DNA of 64,000 bases from Psychroflexus longus (GCF_020164595.1 NZ_JAIQZE010000001.1:310001-374000); one strand, 5' to 3'; positions 17,680 through 26,051 are shown, counted from the first letter of the stretch. Numbers and translations are program-made. Notes: generated by a model from the sequence alone, not told the origin.

Positions 17680-19059
17680 TTATTGTACAATAATGTCTCC
17701 GTTCATTGAGCCGTGAACAGTACAAATATAGTCAGCGATTTCGTCTGCTAACTCTTGAGTAAGAGTGAAGCTAAATTCTGCACCAGATGTCTGGAGGTCT
17801 ACTCCAGCATCTCCTTCAAAAGACCCTTCAGCACTCATACTTAAAAGAGGATTTCCAGCATCGTCTCTGATCTCGAATGGATGTGGACCAAAACCTGTTA
17901 CTGATAATTCATAACGAGTACCAACTGTCAAAGTCCATGTACTATTATTTTCATTTAAATTAGTCACATTAGCGCCTTCAGTAATAGCACTTACAAAATA
18001 AGCACTAGCACCGTCATTATCAACTGTCATTACGACAACATTAGAAGCTTCTGTTAATTCTGGAATAAGCACACCATCTATAACATGTACTACTCCGTTT
18101 TCAATTTCTACATCAGCTGTAATAACATTTCTTACAGTTCCTTCTGAATCTGTCACTGTTACTTCGCTACCAGATCTTGTCACTGTAATTTCTTGATCTC
18201 CTGCTAGAGTTGGAAAAGTTTGCTCACCTTCGGCTAAATCTTCAGCAAAAGCTACTGCAGGAACAACGTGAAACCCTAAAACAGTTTGAAGATTTTCAAC
18301 ACCTCCAATAGCAGCTATTAATTCTTCTAAGGTTTGAGCCTCAAATCTTTCCAAAGCAGCTCCGAAAGCTTCATCCGTTGGAGCAAATACAGTAATTGCA
18401 TCTGCACCTAAAAGAGTTGCTCCAAGACCGTCGACAGCATTTACTGCATCTAGCAAAAGATTAAGATCTGCAGCTTCTGCAGCTTCAACTAAATTTGGTA
18501 AGTTTTCAGGTAATTCTGGAATAAGTACACCATCTATGACATGTACTACCCCATTTTCAATTTCTACATCAGCTGTAATAACATTTCTTACAGTTCCTTC
18601 TGAATCTGTCAATGTCACTTCGCTGCCAGATCTTGTCACTGTAATTTCTTGATCTCCTGCTAGAGTTGGAAAAGTTTGCTCACCTTCTGCTAGATCTCCA
18701 GCAAAAGCTACTGCAGGAACAACGTGAAACCCTAATACAGTTTGAAGATTTTCAACACCTCCAATAGCAGCTATTAATTCTTCTAAGGTTTGAGCCTCAA
18801 ATCTTTCCAAAGCAGCTCCGAAAGCTTCATCCGTTGGAGCGAATACAGTAATTGCATCTGCACCTAAAAGAGTTTCTCCAAGCCCATCAACAGCACCTAC
18901 TGCATCTAATAAAAGATTAAGGTCTGCAACTTCTGCAGCTTCAACTAAATTTGGCACGTCTCCTTGTGGTAGGACAACTGTAGCATCATCGTCACTTGAA
19001 CAAGATACTGAAGCAGTTACTAAAACAGCTAAAAGCATAAATTTTGATAGTAATTTCAT
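17680..19059 (-). CDS. Lipoprotein with two FAS1 (fasciclin) domains and a C-terminal cupredoxin domain
   Basis: A 459-residue lipoprotein with anchor Cys20 (TASVSC) followed by an acidic SSDDDA stretch, a pattern linked to surface export in this phylum. Residues about 37-187 and 189-339 are two FAS1 domains, each with TVFAPTDEAF and GVVHVIDGVLIPEL, and they are almost identical to each other. Residues about 343-459 resemble a plastocyanin-like domain with a complete type-1 copper set: His393 (GPHPFEI), then Cys446, His449 and Met452 in YICTVHGSM. FAS1 domains mediate adhesion in other systems. A copper-binding or electron-transfer role for the last domain is inferred from the ligands. An ECF-like promoter lies upstream. 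Confidence 0.88.
   Translation of the reverse strand: MKLLSKFMLLAVLVTASVSCSSDDDATVVLPQGDVPNLVEAAEVADLNLLLDAVGAVDGLGETLLGADAITVFAPTDEAFGAALERFEAQTLEELIAAIGGVENLQTVLGFHVVPAVAFAGDLAEGEQTFPTLAGDQEITVTRSGSEVTLTDSEGTVRNVITADVEIENGVVHVIDGVLIPELPENLPNLVEAAEAADLNLLLDAVNAVDGLGATLLGADAITVFAPTDEAFGAALERFEAQTLEELIAAIGGVENLQTVLGFHVVPAVAFAEDLAEGEQTFPTLAGDQEITVTRSGSEVTVTDSEGTVRNVITADVEIENGVVHVIDGVLIPELTEASNVVVMTVDNDGASAYFVSAITEGANVTNLNENNSTWTLTVGTRYELSVTGFGPHPFEIRDDAGNPLLSMSAEGSFEGDAGVDLQTSGAEFSFTLTQELADEIADYICTVHGSMNGDIIVQ
18056..18954 (-). repeat. Direct 443-bp repeat encoding the two FAS1 domains
   Basis: The segments 18056-18498 and 18512-18954 are direct copies offset by 456 bases (152 codons). By eye I count about 22 mismatches, roughly 95 percent identity, with many silent. 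This points to a recent in-frame duplication or to ongoing gene conversion. Confidence 0.9.
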
Positions 19060-19082
19060 AGTTTTTTATTTTGATTACGTAC

Positions 19083-19113
19083 ATAAGACAAGTTGAAAAC
19101 AGAAGTTACTACC
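19083..19113 (-). promoter_or_regulatory. Candidate ECF-type promoter of the FAS1-cupredoxin gene
   Basis: On the reverse strand GGTAG (19109-19113) is followed by 17 bases and TTGTCTTAT (19083-19091), 23 bases before the ATG. The same arrangement occurs upstream of the 4xFAS1 gene and, with one change, upstream of the lipoprotein gene at 21246. A TTGTTAA at 19138-19144 is also shared with the 4xFAS1 gene at the same distance. It does not look like the TAnnTTTG promoters. Confidence 0.55.
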
Positions 19114-19244
19114 ACAGAATTTGAGTTTAGCATATCATTAACAATGGAGGCGTGTTTATACAATTAAGATTTATTCCCTCTTATAAAAGCTAATTAACTT
19201 TCAAATAAGGTTTTAAGTAAATCAATAGCCTGGACAACACCAAC

Positions 19245-19273
19245 AAAAAGAGTCCAGCTTTTGCTGGACTCTT
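19245..19273 (-). terminator. Intrinsic terminator of the 4xFAS1 gene
   Basis: AAGAGTCCAGC at 19248-19258 pairs perfectly with GCTGGACTCTT at 19263-19273 around TTTT. On the reverse strand a T run follows the stem. Confidence 0.85.
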
Positions 19274-19299
19274 AAAATCTATTTGATTTTCAATAATTT

Positions 19300-21126
19300 C
19301 TACTCTTCTGGAAGCATTACAGTATCAATGGCATGTATCACACCATTAGTAGCTTGCACATCAACAGCGATAACACCGATTTCTGTATTTCCAGCACCAT
19401 CTGTCAGATCGGCAATATTCTCACCAGTTCCAGGCAATGTTACAGTAATGTTAGAACCTTCTAATGACGGTACTGAAGCACCATCTGTCAAATCTCCAGA
19501 TCTTATATTTGATTCTGCAATGACATGATGACTAAGCACAGCACTCAAGGTTGGTTCATCAGGAACTGTAATCGCATCAAAAGCTGAGTTGACTGGAGCG
19601 AAAACTGTGAATGGTGAATTTGCAGTTCCTGAAAGTACATTTACAAAATCTGTATCAGCAGCTTGAAGTGCTCCTGCCAGTGCTGAAAAATTTGGATCTG
19701 CTGTAGCGAAAGTTACTACGGTAGGTAATTCAATAACTTCGTCTACGATATGAACAACACCATTGGCTGCTTCATTGTTTGCACCAGTTACTTCTGAAAT
19801 ACCATTAAGAACGACCCCATTTTCTACATTGATGTAGAAGCTTAAATTATTTTCTGTATCTCCATAAGTCGCAAGGGAATTGGTGTAGCTTGTACTCAAA
19901 TCAGTAGAAAGTGCTGTTCCTGATAAAACATGATTTAATAAAACTTGAGTAACAACTTCAACAGGAAGATCCTCAAGAGCATTATTACCTAGAAAAGTTG
20001 CAAACGCAGCGTTCGTCGGTGCAAATACTGTGTAATCGGCAGCTCTATCTGCCAAAACATCGTCTAAACCAGTATACTGCAAAGCAGCAACTAGACTAGA
20101 AAGGTCATCATTCATCATCGCAAGACCAGTAATAGTTGGATCAATCACATCAAGGATTTCATTTGGCAATAAAACTTTATCAACGGCATGAACCACACCA
20201 TTGTTAGTCTGAACGTCTACAACATCAATATTTGCATTAATCGTTGAAGCATCGCTAATTTGTGGATTGTCAGATAAGTCAAATACTAAATCTTCCCCCT
20301 GTAATGTTGTTGCAGATAATCCAGTAGTGAGATCTCCTGATCTCACATTACTCCCGGCAATCACATGATACTCTAATACAGTGGCTAAAGTTTCAGGGGC
20401 AATATCATTAAGACTCTGTACACCAAGTGCTGCTAGTAAATCTTCAAAAGCGGAATTGGTTGGCGCAAATACTGTAAAAGGTGAACTTTCAGAACCTGAA
20501 AGTATGTCTACGTAATTTGTAGTTTCTGTACTTGCACGCTGTAAAGCAGCTACAAGCGTAGAAAATTCTGGGTTTGCAAGAGCCTGTGTAACAACACTCG
20601 GTAAACCAATAACTGCATCCACTTCGTGCACAACGCCATTGGTCGCCACAATATCTGGAGTAGTGACACTAGAAACACCATTAACTGTTACTCCGTTTTC
20701 TGTGTTAATAAATAAACTAAGATTAGCTTCAGAAGCACTACCTATCCCCAGAGAGTTCACATAACCTGTAGACAAATCTGCCGCCAAAACTCTTCCTGTA
20801 ACAACATGGTTTAAAAGAACTTCTCTTAAAAGATCTTCTGGCACTTCATCAAGACTTGAAAATCCATTGTCTTGCAAAAAGGCACTAAATGCATCATTTG
20901 TAGGTGCAAATACGGTAAGATTTCCACTTCCTCCAACAAATGGTGTTACGAGGTCTGTGCGCTCAAGAGCCGCTAGTAATGAAGAAAATTGGTCATTTTC
21001 TGTTACCAAATCAGCAATTGTCGGATCTCCAGAAGGAGGAGTTACTGGAGCATCATCGTCGTCTGAACATGATACTGAAGCGGTTGCAATAATTGCTAGA
21101 AGCAATAATTTTGATAAAAATTTCAT
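19300..21126 (-). CDS. Lipoprotein with four FAS1 (fasciclin) domains
   Basis: A 608-residue lipoprotein with anchor Cys20 (TASVSC) and a following SDDDDAP stretch suited to surface export; its signal peptide closely resembles that of the FAS1-cupredoxin protein. Four FAS1 domains follow, each with TVFAPTN/VFAPVN and a GVVH-VD ending. Domains 1 and 3 resemble each other (both with LLNHV, ADLSTGYVNSL / TDLSTSYTNSL), as do domains 2 and 4 (NVRSGDLTTG / NIRSGDLTDG), so the protein seems to have grown by duplication of a domain pair. It is likely a cell-surface adhesin or matrix protein. It is transcribed towards the FAS1-cupredoxin gene but has its own terminator and its own copy of the ECF-like promoter. 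Confidence 0.9.
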   Translation of the reverse strand: MKFLSKLLLLAIIATASVSCSDDDDAPVTPPSGDPTIADLVTENDQFSSLLAALERTDLVTPFVGGSGNLTVFAPTNDAFSAFLQDNGFSSLDEVPEDLLREVLLNHVVTGRVLAADLSTGYVNSLGIGSASEANLSLFINTENGVTVNGVSSVTTPDIVATNGVVHEVDAVIGLPSVVTQALANPEFSTLVAALQRASTETTNYVDILSGSESSPFTVFAPTNSAFEDLLAALGVQSLNDIAPETLATVLEYHVIAGSNVRSGDLTTGLSATTLQGEDLVFDLSDNPQISDASTINANIDVVDVQTNNGVVHAVDKVLLPNEILDVIDPTITGLAMMNDDLSSLVAALQYTGLDDVLADRAADYTVFAPTNAAFATFLGNNALEDLPVEVVTQVLLNHVLSGTALSTDLSTSYTNSLATYGDTENNLSFYINVENGVVLNGISEVTGANNEAANGVVHIVDEVIELPTVVTFATADPNFSALAGALQAADTDFVNVLSGTANSPFTVFAPVNSAFDAITVPDEPTLSAVLSHHVIAESNIRSGDLTDGASVPSLEGSNITVTLPGTGENIADLTDGAGNTEIGVIAVDVQATNGVIHAIDTVMLPEE

Positions 21127-21152
21127 AGTATTTTAAGTTTAATTGTTCATAA

Positions 21153-21183
21153 ATAAGACAATACAAAACAAAAAAGTACTACC
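21153..21183 (-). promoter_or_regulatory. Candidate ECF-type promoter of the 4xFAS1 gene
   Basis: On the reverse strand GGTAG (21179-21183), 17 bases, then TTGTCTTAT (21153-21161), 26 bases before the ATG. TTGTTAA at 21208-21214 lies at exactly the same distance from GGTAG as in the FAS1-cupredoxin gene. Confidence 0.55.
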
Positions 21184-21245
21184 TGAAAAATTTCATTTAG
21201 TATCAATTTAACAAAACAAGGGGAGCGTCTTAATAAGAATAGTAT

Positions 21246-21896
21246 CTAGTTACAAGTTCTAACAACAGATTGGAAAGTCTCGATAAATTCTGAATTGGAG
21301 TTTACAGTTATGTTTTCAGAATTATTATCCTGGAGCGATAGAGGATATTGAATTTCATAAACATCATTATCATGAAGCTCCTCAAAATAAATGTAGGCGT
21401 CCTTATTATTTGTAAGGTTAATAGTTTTAAAAACGCCGTGGAGTTCATTAAATTGTTTTACAGTAAGTGAATAAACCAAATCAACACAAGAATTTGGCTC
21501 AATATCAAGACTGCTTTCACATGACAATTTATGAGAGTTTAATTCTGAAAACGAATTCACTTCAAAAATTTGATAGTTTTTTAGCGCAATCGAAACAGGA
21601 TATAGAATTTCAATTTCATCAGAAACATTTAAGTAAGAAAGTTCTTCGGCAGACGTAAATGTTTTAATGTTTGAATTGACTTTTAATTGATAAGGGAATA
21701 CCAGACTAAAACATGAGGTATTATCCACATGATCATCAAAGGAGGCGTCATGTGAAGTAATTGACTTTAAAATAGAAGTCAATTCAGAAGAGTTTTGGGA
21801 TGTATCAAAGACTTCAACGATTTGATTATCGTCATTGTAACATCCTGAAAAAATAATTATTAAAAATAATAATATATACTTATAGAATCTGATCAT
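21246..21896 (-). CDS. Lipoprotein of unknown function with repeated modules
   Basis: A 216-residue lipoprotein (anchor Cys19 in FSGCYNDD). I do not recognise a named family. The mature part seems built from repeating units of about 35-45 residues, each with an [I/L]xYPxS-like strand followed by a V-N/S-S-xE[F/L] element: CFSLVFPYQLKVNSN with TSAEEL, IEILYPVSIALK with VNSFSEL, CVDLVYSLTVKQF with a looser end, and YEIQYPLSLQ with VNSNSEF. Four cysteines (near 62, 126, 137 and 215) could pair outside the cytoplasm. It is divergent from the ECF sigma gene, a position typical of a target or partner, and carries the ECF-like promoter element. Function is not inferred beyond that. Confidence 0.75.
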   Translation of the reverse strand: MIRFYKYILLFLIIIFSGCYNDDNQIVEVFDTSQNSSELTSILKSITSHDASFDDHVDNTSCFSLVFPYQLKVNSNIKTFTSAEELSYLNVSDEIEILYPVSIALKNYQIFEVNSFSELNSHKLSCESSLDIEPNSCVDLVYSLTVKQFNELHGVFKTINLTNNKDAYIYFEELHDNDVYEIQYPLSLQDNNSENITVNSNSEFIETFQSVVRTCN

Positions 21897-21913
21897 CGTT
21901 CATTAATTCGTTT

Positions 21914-21944
21914 ATTAGACAACTTAAATACTAAAAACCCTACT
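21914..21944 (-). promoter_or_regulatory. Candidate ECF-type promoter of the unknown lipoprotein gene
   Basis: On the reverse strand GTAG (21940-21943), 17 bases, then TTGTCTAAT (21914-21922), 17 bases before the ATG. Compared with the two FAS1 promoters the first G is A and one base of the -10-like part differs; the spacing is identical. Confidence 0.5.
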
Positions 21945-21973
21945 CAAAGAGTTTTTTTATATTTTTGGATCAT

Positions 21974-22498
21974 ATGAAAGAGTCTCACTCACTTGTCGAA
22001 AATTGCTGTGAAAAATCAGTATTTTCAAAACTTCATCAAAGATACGCCAAAGATTTACACGATTTTATTTATTACAAATTTGGCGAGGAGCATAATCCAA
22101 AAGATAAGGTCCAGGAAGCTTTTTTAAAATTGTGGGAAAATTGCAAAAAAATCGTTCCAGAGAAAGCTAAGAGTTATTTGTTTTCTGTAGCCAATAATAC
22201 CACATTAAATGTAATCAAACACAAAAAAGTTGTTTTGAATTATGAATTGAATTATAAACAAAACAACTCTAACAATCAGGATCCGCAATTTGTTCTGGAA
22301 GAAAAAGAATATTTAGACAAATACCAAAAAGCTATATCCAATCTCACTGAAGAAAAAAGAGCTGCCTTTCTTTTGAATAGAGTTGAAGGCAAAAAGCACA
22401 GGGAAATAGCAGAAATTCTTGGTATATCAAAAAAAGCTGTAGAAAAGAGAATATATACAGCCCTTGAGCAATTACGTAAAGAAATTGAGGGAATTTAA
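21974..22498 (+). CDS. ECF-subfamily RNA polymerase sigma factor (FecI-like)
   Basis: A 174-residue sigma-70 factor of the ECF type. Region 2 is seen in RYAKDLHDFIYYKF and VQEAFLKLWENC, and region 4 in the helix-turn-helix KHREIAEILGISKKAVEKRI followed by YTALEQLRKEI. I chose the ATG at 21974; a TTG three codons upstream (21965) overlaps a possible TATTTTTG -7 box at 21960-21967, which argues against it. The gene leads an operon with a FecR anti-sigma factor and a TonB receptor, the FecI-FecR-FecA arrangement in which receptor occupancy at the surface releases the sigma factor. Its likely targets are the nearby genes with the GTAG-N17-TTGTCT element (inference). Confidence 0.93.
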   Translation: MKESHSLVENCCEKSVFSKLHQRYAKDLHDFIYYKFGEEHNPKDKVQEAFLKLWENCKKIVPEKAKSYLFSVANNTTLNVIKHKKVVLNYELNYKQNNSNNQDPQFVLEEKEYLDKYQKAISNLTEEKRAAFLLNRVEGKKHREIAEILGISKKAVEKRIYTALEQLRKEIEGI

Positions 22499-22542
22499 CA
22501 GACGATAGGTAGGAGAATTAATGGTTTAGTTGTCAAATTAAT

Positions 22543-23451
22543 ATGAATACAAGAAAAGGAGACTTAATTAATAAGTGGCTCAAAAATGAGTTATCGGAGG
22601 AAGAATTAAAGGCGTTTAAAAAGTTAGACGACTATGATTCTTACATGATGATATCAGAAAAAGCGAAATATTTTAAATCCCCTGATTTTAATACTGATGA
22701 TTCTCTCAAAAACATCGAGTCAAAAATTAAAGACAAAAAATCGTCGTCATATAAAATCAGATATCAATACTTAGCAGCAGTTGCAGCGATTTTAATTGTG
22801 GCTTTTTCTATTTTCAAAATATTCAACATCAATTCTGACGTTAAAATCTTCAAGACAGAAATTGCCAAGACTCAAACTATTAATCTACCAGATAATTCGA
22901 CCGTTAATCTAAGTGCTAATTCACTAATTTCTTTTGATAATTCTGCTTGGGATACAAAAAGAAATTTGACTTTGGAAGGTGAAGCTTTTTTTGATGTTGA
23001 AAAAGGAAAAAAATTCACTGTAGAAACATCCTATGGGAAAATTCAGGTTTTAGGCACTCAATTTAATGTAAAAGCAAGAAAGTATGGCTTTGAAGTTGTC
23101 TGCTACGAAGGCTCTGTACAAATAACCGTTGAAGATAGAATTTACGTCCTTGAAGAAAGAGATCATTTTACTTTGAGAAACAAAAAAATCTCAAAAAGTA
23201 AAACCGTTTTCACATCTCCAGATTGGAAAAGGAACTCTACAATTTTAAAAAGTGCGGCTTTGGATCTGGTTCTCAAAGAGTTTAAGAATTATTATGACGT
23301 CGATTTTGAAACTTCAAACGTGGATACCTCAAGACAGTACACAGGAAGTTTTGTTCATAATGACTTAGAAAATGCATTAAAATCTATTACTTTGCCATTA
23401 GACTTGACCTATGAAATAAATAAGCAGAAGGTCGTTTTAAAAGCTAAGTGA
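22543..23451 (+). CDS. FecR-family anti-sigma factor
   Basis: A 302-residue single-pass inner membrane protein. The N-terminal 75 residues are cytoplasmic and should bind the sigma factor. A helix follows at about 78-95 (YLAAVAAILIVAFSIFKIF). The periplasmic FecR domain shows TINLPDNSTVNLSANSLISF, LTLEGEAFFDVEKGKKFTVET and VLGTQFNVKA, then the C-terminal DUF4974 (STN-like) region that contacts the receptor. It transmits the signal from the TonB receptor to the ECF sigma factor. It lies 44 bases after the sigma gene, and its stop overlaps the GTG start of the receptor gene. Confidence 0.95.
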   Translation: MNTRKGDLINKWLKNELSEEELKAFKKLDDYDSYMMISEKAKYFKSPDFNTDDSLKNIESKIKDKKSSSYKIRYQYLAAVAAILIVAFSIFKIFNINSDVKIFKTEIAKTQTINLPDNSTVNLSANSLISFDNSAWDTKRNLTLEGEAFFDVEKGKKFTVETSYGKIQVLGTQFNVKARKYGFEVVCYEGSVQITVEDRIYVLEERDHFTLRNKKISKSKTVFTSPDWKRNSTILKSAALDLVLKEFKNYYDVDFETSNVDTSRQYTGSFVHNDLENALKSITLPLDLTYEINKQKVVLKAK

Positions 23452-25964
23452 AATTTGTAAACCGATTTTTATTCTTTCTTTTTGCATTTGGTTTGTCTTT
23501 CATTTCAAATGCTCAAAAGATTGAAAAAGTAAATGAATTATCATATTTCATCAATACATTAGAAAAGGAACACAATGTCCTTTTTTCATATGCAGACGAT
23601 GAAATAGAAAATATTATTGTGCCTGGTCAAAAGAAGTTTTCAACCTTAGAAGAAAATCTTCGGTTTTTGAGAGAGGTTACTCCTTTCGATTATTCATACC
23701 ATTCGGAATCGAATATTTTAATCATTCCCAAATCTGGGTTTAAACTATTTTGTATTGCTGCAAATGATAGGCTTACAAAAAAAGGAATAGCTGATTCTTA
23801 TCTTCAAGTAAACAAATATATATTCCATTCTGATAGCAATGGCCAATTCAAAATCCCCATAAATGCCTCTGTGGTCAATGCTTTCATAAGCGCAGAGGGC
23901 TATATTTCCGAACAAGTACAAATAGATACCAGAAAAAAGGAGGATTGTCCTGTTTTTGAACTTTCCCCATTTTATGAAGTTTTAGATGAAGTTCTCCTTA
24001 AAAATTTTTTAACCAATGGAATTAGTAAGTTCACATCTGGAATTTTAGAGATCAATTATGAAGATTTTGGACTTTTACCGGGTTTGGTGGAGCCTGATGT
24101 TTTGCTGAGTCTAAAATCTTTACCTGGAATAACAAGCCGAAATGAAAGCGTCTCTTATTTAAATGTGAGAGGTGGAACTCATGACCAAAATTTGATTCTA
24201 TGGGATGGCATTAAAATGTATCATACTTCTCATTTTTTTGGTATGATTTCAGCCTTCAATCCTTATATGACTAAAAAGGTAAAGCTTATTAAAAATGGCA
24301 CTTCATCAAAATTTGGGGACGGAGTATCGAGTCTTATAGATATGCAAACCAACGATTCTATTGTCAATGATTTTAAAGCAGAGGTTGGCTTGAATCTTAT
24401 CAATACCGATGCTATCATTGAGTCGCCCCTAAGTCCAAACTCTTCTGTTGAATTTTCATTTAGGAAGTCCATCAATTCCCTTTGGGAAAGCCCTACTTAT
24501 GACCGTTATTTTGATAAAACGTTTCAAAATACAGAAGTTACAAATCAGGACTCACGGGTCTCTCGACAAAACAATGAATTTTCATTTTATGATTCTAGTC
24601 TGAGTTATAAAAACAAACTTTCTAGTAAGGATTATTTAAAAGCTAATTTGTTTTTTAGCCATGATGAATTTTCATTAAATAGATTTGATATTGAAAGAAA
24701 TAGTGTAAACATAAGATCTAGTGATCTAAACCAAACGAATGTTGCTGGAGGAATTTATTACAAAAGGAACTGGACAAAAACAACAAAAACTGAAATACAG
24801 CTTTATGGGTCCAAATACAACCAAAACTCGGTAAATGCTGACTTTTTGGATCAGCAAAGACTTGAGCAAATTAACGAAGTTCAAGAAATAGGATTAAGAG
24901 TAAATCTAAAGACAAACCTTTATAAAAACATTGCTTTTGAAGCAGGCTACCAATTGAATGAAACTGGAATTTTAAATTCTGAAGAAATTGATAATCCAAG
25001 CTTCTTTAGGAGAACTCAAAATTCAATTCTTACGAATAGTATTTACTCACAGATCAATTACCAATCTGAGGATTCCAGACTTAATCTGCAACTTGGAGGA
25101 CGCTTGAATCACTTTTCAAAATTTAAAAAAGTAGTTTTAGAACCAAGATTTAATCTGAGTTATAAACTCTTTGATGATTTATTTCTTGAACTTCTTGCCG
25201 AAGAAAAAAGCCAGGTTACTTCCCAGGTTATTGATTTACAAACAGACTTCCTCGGAGTAGAAAATCGAAGATGGGTATTATCCAATCTGGAGAATCGCCC
25301 AATAATTCAAAGTCAACAGATTTCAACTGGATTCAATTATATCAAACCAAGCTGGTTTTTTAATGTAGATGTATTTTATAAAAAGGTAGAAGGGATCACG
25401 ACACAAGGCCAGGGATTTCAGAATCAGTTTAGATTCGCACAGGATCACGGAAGCTACGAAGTAAAAGGAATTGACTTATTAATCAATAAAAATTTGAACC
25501 GTATATCCACCTGGGTAAGTTACAGTTTATCTGAAAACAATTATAATTTTGAATCGCTTCAACCTTCAAGATTTCACAGTAATCTGGACATAAGGCATAT
25601 CATCTCAACCGGCTTAACTTATGAGCAAAGTGGATTAAAATTATCAGCTGGTTTCAACTGGCATTCTGGAGTTACAGTTACTTTTCCTTCGGATGATCAA
25701 CCACTAAATCCAGAGGAAATTCTGTTTGAAGCTCCCAACTCTGGAAGACTTTCAGACTATTTCAGGCTAGACTTCTCCTCTACCTATACCTTCCCTGTTT
25801 TTAACAAAGTCCAGGCTTTAGCTGGATTTTCTATGTGGAATGTCTTAGGCAATTCCAATGTTTATAATCAATTTTATAGGCTGGATGAAGCTCAAAACAT
25901 CCAAAGCTTCAAACAAAATGGATTAGACTTTACTCCTAATTTTGTTTTTAGATTAAGATTCTAA
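23448..25964 (+). CDS. TonB-dependent receptor with N-terminal STN signalling domain
   Basis: An 838-residue outer membrane receptor starting with a GTG that overlaps the fecR stop (GTGA). Signal peptide to about residue 23. Residues about 25-100 match the STN (secretin/TonB N-terminal) fold, needed for contact with FecR. Then a carboxypeptidase-regulatory-like segment, a plug (DVLLSLKSLPGITSRNESVSYLNVRGGTHDQNLILWDGIKMYH) and a beta-barrel ending in FVFRLRF. It is a transducer-type receptor as well as a transporter; the ligand is unknown. Compared with a SusC protein it is shorter, has no SusD partner and lacks the SusC signature. Confidence 0.9.
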   Translation: MKFVNRFLFFLFAFGLSFISNAQKIEKVNELSYFINTLEKEHNVLFSYADDEIENIIVPGQKKFSTLEENLRFLREVTPFDYSYHSESNILIIPKSGFKLFCIAANDRLTKKGIADSYLQVNKYIFHSDSNGQFKIPINASVVNAFISAEGYISEQVQIDTRKKEDCPVFELSPFYEVLDEVLLKNFLTNGISKFTSGILEINYEDFGLLPGLVEPDVLLSLKSLPGITSRNESVSYLNVRGGTHDQNLILWDGIKMYHTSHFFGMISAFNPYMTKKVKLIKNGTSSKFGDGVSSLIDMQTNDSIVNDFKAEVGLNLINTDAIIESPLSPNSSVEFSFRKSINSLWESPTYDRYFDKTFQNTEVTNQDSRVSRQNNEFSFYDSSLSYKNKLSSKDYLKANLFFSHDEFSLNRFDIERNSVNIRSSDLNQTNVAGGIYYKRNWTKTTKTEIQLYGSKYNQNSVNADFLDQQRLEQINEVQEIGLRVNLKTNLYKNIAFEAGYQLNETGILNSEEIDNPSFFRRTQNSILTNSIYSQINYQSEDSRLNLQLGGRLNHFSKFKKVVLEPRFNLSYKLFDDLFLELLAEEKSQVTSQVIDLQTDFLGVENRRWVLSNLENRPIIQSQQISTGFNYIKPSWFFNVDVFYKKVEGITTQGQGFQNQFRFAQDHGSYEVKGIDLLINKNLNRISTWVSYSLSENNYNFESLQPSRFHSNLDIRHIISTGLTYEQSGLKLSAGFNWHSGVTVTFPSDDQPLNPEEILFEAPNSGRLSDYFRLDFSSTYTFPVFNKVQALAGFSMWNVLGNSNVYNQFYRLDEAQNIQSFKQNGLDFTPNFVFRLRF

Positions 25965-26051
25965 GTTTCGTTTTAAGAGGTAGATTCAACTTTCTTTCTT
26001 ATTTTGTGTCCAACTTATAAGTTTACTATTAACTACTGAAAATATTACTCT

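Noticed and set aside
18056-18954. Assembly artefact duplicating a FAS1 domain
   Set aside because: The copies differ at about 22 positions, including several that change amino acids, so they are two real copies and not one read twice.
21960-21967. -7 box (TATTTTTG) for the ECF sigma gene
   Set aside because: The match to TAnnTTTG is perfect, but there is no -33 partner, and T-rich runs here make a chance match likely. It was used only to argue against the upstream TTG start.
21965-21973. TTG start codon for the ECF sigma factor
   Set aside because: It adds three residues that do not match the family, and it overlaps the putative -7 box. The ATG at 21974 is simpler.
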